NCBI GenBank assembly: GCA_051453625.1
Contig: JBOZIK010000001.1
Span: 234,255,927-234,319,926, forward strand
Direction: 5' to 3'
Length of the DNA: 64,000 nt
DNA from: Welwitschia mirabilis
Taxonomy: Eukaryota; Gnetophyta; Gnetopsida; Welwitschiales
Shown: positions 57,829 through 64,000 of the stretch, in pieces
How positions within the stretch are numbered: the stretch's first letter is position 1
How the letters are laid out: the number at the start of each line of letters is the position of its first letter
Translations under genes and position numbers: made by a program
Notes under the pieces: generated by a model
The model's database searches: none
The model's input: only the letters and a program-made list of their open reading frames with translations
What the model was told of the DNA's origin: nothing

Positions 57829-59564
57829 ATTGTGAACCCTTTATTATATCATCTTTGGCTTTGGAGAATTCTAAAACCTTAGAACTTCAATCATGATGGC
57901 CTTCTCTGTAACTCTCTAGGGAAGTAAACTAGTCTTTGAGGATTATTAAGGAGTTATTTTGACATCTTTCTTCCTTTACTATAAAGTTGTTCCTTTTTTA
58001 TAATCCACAAACTAGTACTTTTGATTTTAATTCATGAGTCACATTATAATTAAAATGCTTAGGTAATAATATATCTATTAATCTTCTTTATATTTGAGTG
58101 AATACTTTTGCATTTGGTTTGGGTCCTTTAACTTTATAGATTTTAAGTACTTAGAGATCTTACCTTCTATTATTGTTTGAGGCTTTAAAGATATAATGGT
58201 AATTGAGTTTATCATTACTTATATAGTAAATGGGATAATGTCATCATGATTTGGACAAATAACACTTGATGATTTTAAGTGTGTTATAGGAAGGCATTAA
58301 ACAACATTGGAATAAAGGATTATTTGAAGACAAACTAATGATACCTTGGAGCTAGCTTGATTTCCTCATTTCTTAAGCTAAGTTTTAACCTAAACTCTAA
58401 AAATTACCTTTTTTCCTCCTTTTATTTATTAAAATTTGTACTTGCATTAGGTTTAGTATAATTCTAAACCATTACCCATGTTATCCCTAAGGAAGAATGA
58501 TAACGAAGTGTAAACTTAGTTTTTATCCAAACATTATAAAATAACAAATAGAGTTTAACATTATTTTTGAAGATAATGACATAGTAGTAATTTAAAGAAG
58601 CATTCCTTTTCTGTTTTCAAGTTTTTATAAATAGTTTTCATTTTTCTACTGGTGGATATTAGTCCTCTTCAATGATACACAAACTAGTCCTTTTTCTTAT
58701 GTTTTGTGTGCTAATTTTTCTTCTAGTGGTTTGTACTAGTCATTCTAGTGAAATCCAAATTGGTCTAATTCATTTTTAAGTTTTTTTTTTTTTTGATTTT
58801 GTGCTAACTTGTTTTATGTAGGTCTAGGATGTTGTTTTTAGATTTCTTTAGGAATAAGACTTAAAAACTTAAAATTTTTAATTAAATGTTGTATGCTATG
58901 TTTTTAATTTATTTTTTCTATATTTCTATTTCTATGAATTCACTATGCTATTAAACATTAAAATCTCTAAAAACATATTCTCATTATTTCAATAATATTA
59001 GGTTTAATTTTGTTCATGTTTTTCATTTTAGTTTTATTTTTCTGTGATTCTATTACTACAATCATTCTATGTGTGTTATATGAATCTATTTAAAAAAACT
59101 AAACAACTTAAAACCTAACTGATTTCACCACTTGTCTTGACTAGTGTTACTGTGCTTTGAGCCTAGAATACTCTGTAACTTTGTCAAAACCTTTTGATTA
59201 TACCCTAAAACCTTTATGACTTATAGTACTTAACTTGAAATTTATTTGAAGCTTACTTGAAACCTACTCTTTTATGAATTGGGCCTATGATAAAACCAAG
59301 AGATTAACTTACAATAATATGGATCATTATAACAATTATGAAAGAATAAAAGAGCTCAGATCTTGAAATGGAAACCTCCACTCTTAGAATGACCTAGACA
59401 ACTACCAGCAAGAATTTTCATCCTTATAGTAATAGTATCATGATCCAAATAACATAATTAGAAATTATATCTGCTTAAGATCTCATCACCCATTTAAAAT
59501 ACTACTACCTTATCCAAGAGGTAGCTAAATAACAAGTTGCTATTGCTACTATGGCTAACAAAAA

Positions 59565-59572
59565 NNNNNNNN
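59565..59572. other. Assembly gap (8 N)
   Basis: Short N run just before the gag remnant of unit 2. Confidence 0.99.
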
Positions 59573-59709
59573 AGCAAATCCTTCATGATTATCTCCAACC
59601 CTAATGCCTAGGAACATCTTCATGAATTATGATTTCATTCATAAACTAGAGGTTAAAGTTCAAACCCTTTACTATCCAACTCTTATCTAATTTTCATCAA
59701 TTAGAGTTT

Positions 59710-60520
59710 GAGAATTCATACCTTCACCTCAAATAATTTGAATGTATTCTATTAATTGTTCCTCAGTACCTAAATACTCATGTGTACTTAGGGTTATCTT
59801 ATTTTCCTTTTCCTTAAAAGAGAAGGAGAAATCCTAGTTATACATCCTTAAACCCCACTATATTATAAATTGAGCTAACCTAAGTAAGTCTCTCATATGT
59901 AAATTCTTTTCCAATCATAAAATGAATGCTTTAAGAAAGGAAATAATGAACCTTAAATAAAAATATCATGATACCTTCTTACAAATCTTAGATTTATTTA
60001 AGAACCTATTAACAAAACATCCCCAATATGGTTTTGAGTTGGGAAGGCAAATAAGCTTTTTATATAATGGATTATCCATCGATAGCCACTAATTAGCTAA
60101 AATAATAAGTAGGGATAATTTCCTTAGCATATCTCTAGACAAAGTTTGGGAATACTTAGAGAGTATACCTAAGAGTTCAAAGAATTGGAACCATATAGAT
60201 CCTACCATTTTGTTAGGTATATAAATGTGTTTAAGATTCTTAAAAACTTTAAATTTAATAATAATATAGATGAATTAATAAGGGAACTAAAGCCTTAATT
60301 ACCTCACCTTCATTTATAGTCACTAAGCTAGAATGTCTAATCTGTCATGTTCACATCCATGAAATAATTGAATGCCTTTACATTTCATTATTTCAAAATA
60401 TAGATAACAAGAAAGTAAATGTAGTTGGGTAGTAATGGTAAAATCTTAAAAATGATCCCTACTCTAATACATATAACCTTGGGTGAAGAATCACCTTAGA
60501 TTCTTTTTGAAACAAGATAA
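59710..60520 (+). pseudogene. Gag remnant (Athila/Tat), unit 2
   Basis: H-L-K-x-F-E-C-I-L-L-I-V-P-Q-Y-L (about 59725) and L-S-Y-F-P-F-P-L-K-E-K-E-K-S match the capsid signatures. L-F-K-N-L-L-T-K-H-P-Q-Y-G-F-E, L-Y-N-G-L-S and V-W-E-Y-L-E-S-I-P-K-S-S-K-N-W follow near 59990-60200. D-P-Y-S-N-T-Y-N-L-G (about 60455) is the plant gag motif N-P-Y-S-N-T-Y-N-P-G. It is less interrupted than unit 1. The linker motif L-R-S-G-K present in unit 1 is missing because the next LTR begins at 60806. Confidence 0.82.
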
Positions 60521-60805
60521 CCAGAATCAGCTAAGAAACCAATACACATCATCATCCTCTCACCCTTTCACTTTTAGTTACTAAAAAATAGCCTCATATA
60601 CCCCCTTTGAGGATTCAGTTAGAACGTTAGTGGAAACTTGAGTTTAACTTAACCAAAACCATGAACAACCACTAAAACAACCCTCCTTCATATTAAACAA
60701 CCGTGACTAGAATACCTAATTCATTATTCAAGTCCTCCAACAACTTTAACAAATATAAACCTAAATATTCTATATTCTAAACTAAAGATAAATAGGTAAA
60801 CTCCT

Positions 60806-62048
60806 TGTTATGATGCCAAATTGTATGTTTTTAATGGGGTATTTTAAGTAGTTTTGCAGGACATTTAAAAAGGTTTAAGTGGAAAATACCAATTATTAAT
60901 AATCAAGGAGAAAATCATGAAAATATGTATTCACTAGCACATTTGAAGACATTTTGGATCAATTTTGATACTTCACATTTTGAGGAGGAATTAATGATCT
61001 AGAAGGCATATTTGACTTAATAATAAGCTACAAAAAGAGTAACATCCCCCCATCATCCAGATGATAGAATAGGTAACACAAACTATATTTTACAAGGATG
61101 CTGACAATACTGATGATAAAAGCTAAATATGGAACTTCTCTTAATACAACACCATTCCCACCATCATTTAGATGAAAATCAAGATAACATCTAAAATTAG
61201 TTAATGCATTAAACTTGACCAAACGTGTGCAATATGTCATGCACCTCCTATGCACCATTAGGGTTTTAGTTATGTCTGATAGGTTTGTTGTTTTTAGAGT
61301 CTATTATTATAAATAAAGGCCAACTTCTTCCTCAACTCTGATCATCTTCTTAAGCACCTAAAAATCATATGACAGGAGATTAAAGGGTAAGAGGTTCATC
61401 TGTTAGTTATAGAGAGGAATCTTCCTTGGTGTTAAACTCTATCTCCTTCATTAAGGTGCTGCTGCTTTGTAACAAGATGTTTGTTTGACTCTAATAAAAA
61501 TCTTCTTTTAGTGTTTATTCATGTGCATGTCCCTTATGGGTTATATTAGTTATGATTTTGTAACAATTTTATAATTAATATAGGTTATTAAGGATAATCT
61601 TTATCAAGTTTAGGAACTATATTACATTGAATTTTATATTTCCTAGCTTAATCATTGTATATTTTTCACATTTTTTTGACATACTTGATAGCCTAGGTTG
61701 GGTAGGATTAGTTAAAGTTTTCTTAATTGATCTAGATTATATAGGGCTAGTCTTAGTGACAAAGATTTGGTAGCTAGATAGATATTGCATTTTGAGTAGT
61801 TTGCATTTGCATTGCATTAGTGTGCTTATTTTCTTGCATTATTTACTTTCATTATTAAACCATAAAAAGAAAAAACAAAAAAATACTTTGTTAAAATCAA
61901 TTCTTTAGCTTCGAGCATAGTGGCTTTGATGGATTACAACATATCAGTTAACTCTCAGCTATATTAGTATGTTGTGTTTATGCAAGTATTTTTAATTGAT
62001 AGGATTTAATCAATGACATAAATGATTGCATCAATATGCACCACAACA
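60806..62048 (+). repeat. 5' LTR, Athila/Tat family (copy 3)
   Basis: TGTTATGATGCCAAATTGTA to CACCACAACA, about 1243 bp and homologous to copies at 26935 and 50831. It is the best preserved promoter of the three and is followed by TCT and a primer-site remnant, so it is a 5' LTR. Confidence 0.87.
61308..61315 (+). promoter_or_regulatory. LTR TATA box
   Basis: TATAAATA followed by AAGGCC, about 500 bp into the LTR. The aligned sites in copies 1 and 2 have lost the TATAAA core, so only this copy keeps a plausible promoter. Confidence 0.6.
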
Positions 62049-62051
62049 TCT

Positions 62052-62069
62052 TGTCATCATTAATAAGGA
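62052..62069 (+). other. Primer-binding site remnant (tRNA-Asp type)
   Basis: TGTCATCATTAATAAGGA, three bases after the LTR. Against TGGCGCCGTTGCCGGGGA it has six or more transitions and two transversions. Position and spacing equal those at 28191. Confidence 0.7.
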
Positions 62070-62740
62070 AGCCACAAGAAGTTTAAAAATTGTCATTACC
62101 TGGATAAGTGACTTGGATTTTGGTTTAGGTATTTGTTTATGGTAGCATTATATTTGTACTATAAATACTATAATTTTTCTTTCTAAAGTTTTTTTGTTTT
62201 TTTATTTATGTTTTTGTATTTTTCAAATAGTCATCCTATCTATTACCTAGATGACATAGGCAGATGATAGCCTAGGGTTAGGATTTTCTATGATTTTTTC
62301 ATAGTTTTATTTTTGATTTTCTACTATGTGATAAAGTTGATATCATTTCCTCTGTCATCCAAATGGATTATGAAGATGACTAAAATTGTATTTTTATTTT
62401 GCTTTTGATGAGTCTATTTTCTTTGGTTTTTATTTTCTATTTTTTGATCATCCAGGCTATTATCTGAATAATGACTGAGATGACAAATAGGTATACATTT
62501 GACTAAGCATGTAGGAACATGATAAAATCTATTGAAAAACTAAAATATTTAAGGAAAGAAAGCTTAATCAAGAAAACTATCAAAAATAGATTACTCAACA
62601 ACAAATAAAGTTTAGGTATGCACATCCTAGGTACACAATTTCTAAGATTCAAAGAAAATGTTTTTCTACTTTTGTTACATTAGAATAAATTTTTCAAAAT
62701 AGTAATGGTGAAAATAATAGAATAGGATCACAATTTGTTT
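62070..62740 (+). promoter_or_regulatory. Retroelement leader with CATC/GATG motifs
   Basis: Matches 28209-28850: CCTCTGTCATCCAAATGGA (62350), GATCATCCAGGCTATTATCTGAATAATGACTGAGATGA (62446-62483) and CACATCCTAGGTA (62621). No ORF. Confidence 0.5.
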
Positions 62741-63149
62741 TATGCCCTTCTTCATTAATGAGTAGTATCACTTAATATAAATATGATATAAACTTCTAGC
62801 TCAAATGCGAACATTACAATTATAGATTTAGTTGCTAGATGAAGATGTAAAAACAAAAATCTTTTATCTCCTAATGATGATATAGAACTTAGAACTGAGA
62901 ATTCTTCTTATTCATTCTTTCCATCTATCTCTAAGAATAATAATAAGAGATCACTTTAAGAAATATTGTCTAAAATAAGAGATTAAAAAATAAGGAGAAA
63001 CAATAAAAATTCTGAGAATAATGGAAATAGAATACTTGGAGAAGTTTCTAAAGAACAATTTGGGGAAACTCCAAATAATGTTGAGCCTAAAAATTATGCC
63101 TCATCCTCTTTTCAAGCTTTCTTCTCTCCTTTTCCTCAAGCTTTATGTA

Positions 63150-63980
63150 AAAATAATAATAATGATTTACAACATTTTAGAGATTTCACCTCATCTAGTG
63201 TAACATCCTACAATTATTTTAGTAAATCCTAACCATCTCCTATGAGTTATTATGAAAAACAACCATCTACCATCATTTATCGTGAAGAAGAAGATTCATC
63301 TATCATAAATTACTATGAAGAAGAAATAACTATGTGAAATAAATATTTGATGAAATGAAAAAGTGATAAGAAAATACCAAAAAAACATAGAAAATATAAT
63401 TGAGATGCTTTAATAAAATTTATTTCAAAATAAACTATCTTAAGATTCTTTTGCAACATAACAAACCTACCCTATTACATCCCACCTTAAGAAGAATGAA
63501 GAGAACTTAGAAATGGTAATGGTAATTCTTGCTTTAATAGAGAAAATGAAATTATGGATTAACATGAGGAGAAATTATTAGAAGATGAATAACAAAAGAA
63601 GAATAATGATGATTCAACTACATTATCCAATAATATAGATGAAGATTACTATTTGTCAAAGGAGGATTATTATAACTCCATTTACTTTCTTTTAGATATG
63701 AATGAAATAAAATAATTAATTCATGACCAATCTAAAAATTATTTAATCCATGATAAAAATAATGATCACATTTCTTGTTCTGATGAATTTAATGAATTAG
63801 AAAATAATGACATGCAACAAAATGATGAGGAAGATGATAAAAAATATGATGATGATGATAAAATATTAAATCATATTCCTAAATTTCACTAACTTTATGA
63901 TGAGAATGAAGGAGTTCAACCTTTAGAAGAAGTTCAGCATATGAGATTAATGGAGATATGTAATAAAGAATTCACATAAT
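63150..63980 (+). pseudogene. Acidic ORF remnant of the rightmost element
   Basis: The plus strand reads L-Q-H-F-R-D-F-T-S-S-S-V-T-S-Y-N-Y-F near 63165-63225. Repeated Y-Y-E-E/Y-R-E-E-E-D-S-S-I-I units follow near 63270-63330. Then a longer, almost open stretch (about 63600-63940) gives N-N-I-D-E-D-Y-Y-L-S-K-E-D-Y-Y-N-S-I, N-D-E-E-D-D-K-K-Y-D-D-D-D and V-Q-P-L-E-E-V-Q. It is very rich in Asp, Glu, Asn and Tyr and looks disordered. No gag or pol signature was recognised, and the frame runs to the window edge. It may be an N-terminal extension before gag or a polyprotein spacer brought close by deletion. Confidence 0.4.
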
Positions 63981-64000
63981 GAAGGGAGTCATCCACCTCT

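Larger units (their letters stand above)
57497..60805 (+). mobile_element. Gag-bearing retroelement unit 2
   Basis: A diverged direct copy of 53870-57396. Aligning blocks include AAACTCATCATGATAAAGATTC (57630), GTTATCCCTAAGGAAGAATGATAACG (58480) and CCTTTTCCTTAAAAGAGAAGGAGAAA (59807). It holds a TATA box (57820) and a gag remnant (59710-60520). It is interrupted at 60805 by the LTR of the next element. Confidence 0.6.
60806..64000 (+). mobile_element. Plus-strand Athila/Tat element, 5' part, runs off the window
   Basis: 5' LTR, tRNA-Asp primer-site remnant, a leader homologous to that at 28209, then an acidic ORF remnant. No gag signature was reached before the window ends. Inserted in unit 2; the candidate 5-bp target sequence is CTCCT before 60806, which cannot be checked without the other end. 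Confidence 0.75.

Noticed and set aside
1-64000. tRNA, rRNA, CRISPR array or bacterial operon
   Set aside because: No tRNA-like fold beyond primer-site remnants, no rRNA signature and no spaced identical repeats. Content and splice signals are those of a plant nucleus.

Overview
The window looks like intergenic nuclear DNA of a seed plant with a large, repeat-filled genome. It is very AT-rich, CpG is visibly scarce, and no intact host gene spans it. Almost every coding trace belongs to a transposable element typical of plants: Ty3/gypsy elements of the Athila/Tat group with primer sites derived from tRNA-Asp, a Ty1/copia element, and a CACTA DNA transposon. The species cannot be told from the sequence. 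A gymnosperm or another plant with a large genome would fit, but this is inference. Six runs of N interrupt the assembly (100 bases at 10318 and at 57397, 229 at 44874, and three short ones).

Layout. 1-4620: a CA microsatellite, a 91-bp satellite and otherwise featureless AT-rich DNA. 4621-13170: a decayed copia element with both LTRs, a primer site, protease, integrase, RT and RNase H traces, and a small TRIM-like insertion near 9.3-9.6 kb. 14575-19980: a complete but dead minus-strand Athila/Tat element with LTR, primer site, gag, protease, RT, RNase H and LTR, but no integrase core. 22950-26930: a second minus-strand Athila/Tat fragment, cut at its gag end by the next LTR. 26935-34570: a plus-strand Athila/Tat element with 5' LTR, primer site, gag, protease, RT, RNase H and integrase. 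34860-37510: satellite-like and TATAAT-rich DNA.

38754-46057: a CACTA transposon with matching 18-bp terminal repeats and a TTA target duplication. It carries two plus-strand exons of a UBP3/UBP4 (USP12/46-type) ubiquitin protease and, on the minus strand, an unidentified Lys/Glu-rich coding stretch. It therefore looks like a gene-capturing (Pack-type) CACTA. 49080-52081: an Athila-type extra ORF followed by a plus-strand LTR, possibly the far end of the element that starts at 26935. 52300-53270: minus-strand gag. 53870-60805: two related direct units of about 3.5 kb, each with a TATA-bearing promoter region and a gag remnant. 60806-64000: the 5' part (LTR, primer site, leader, acidic ORF) of another plus-strand Athila/Tat element running off the right edge.

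The coding remnants are full of stop codons. The stops, the damaged primer sites and several lost catalytic aspartates are mostly explained by C-to-T and G-to-A changes, as expected from long-term cytosine methylation. Nothing here appears able to move on its own. All family assignments come from reading translations by eye, without database searches.
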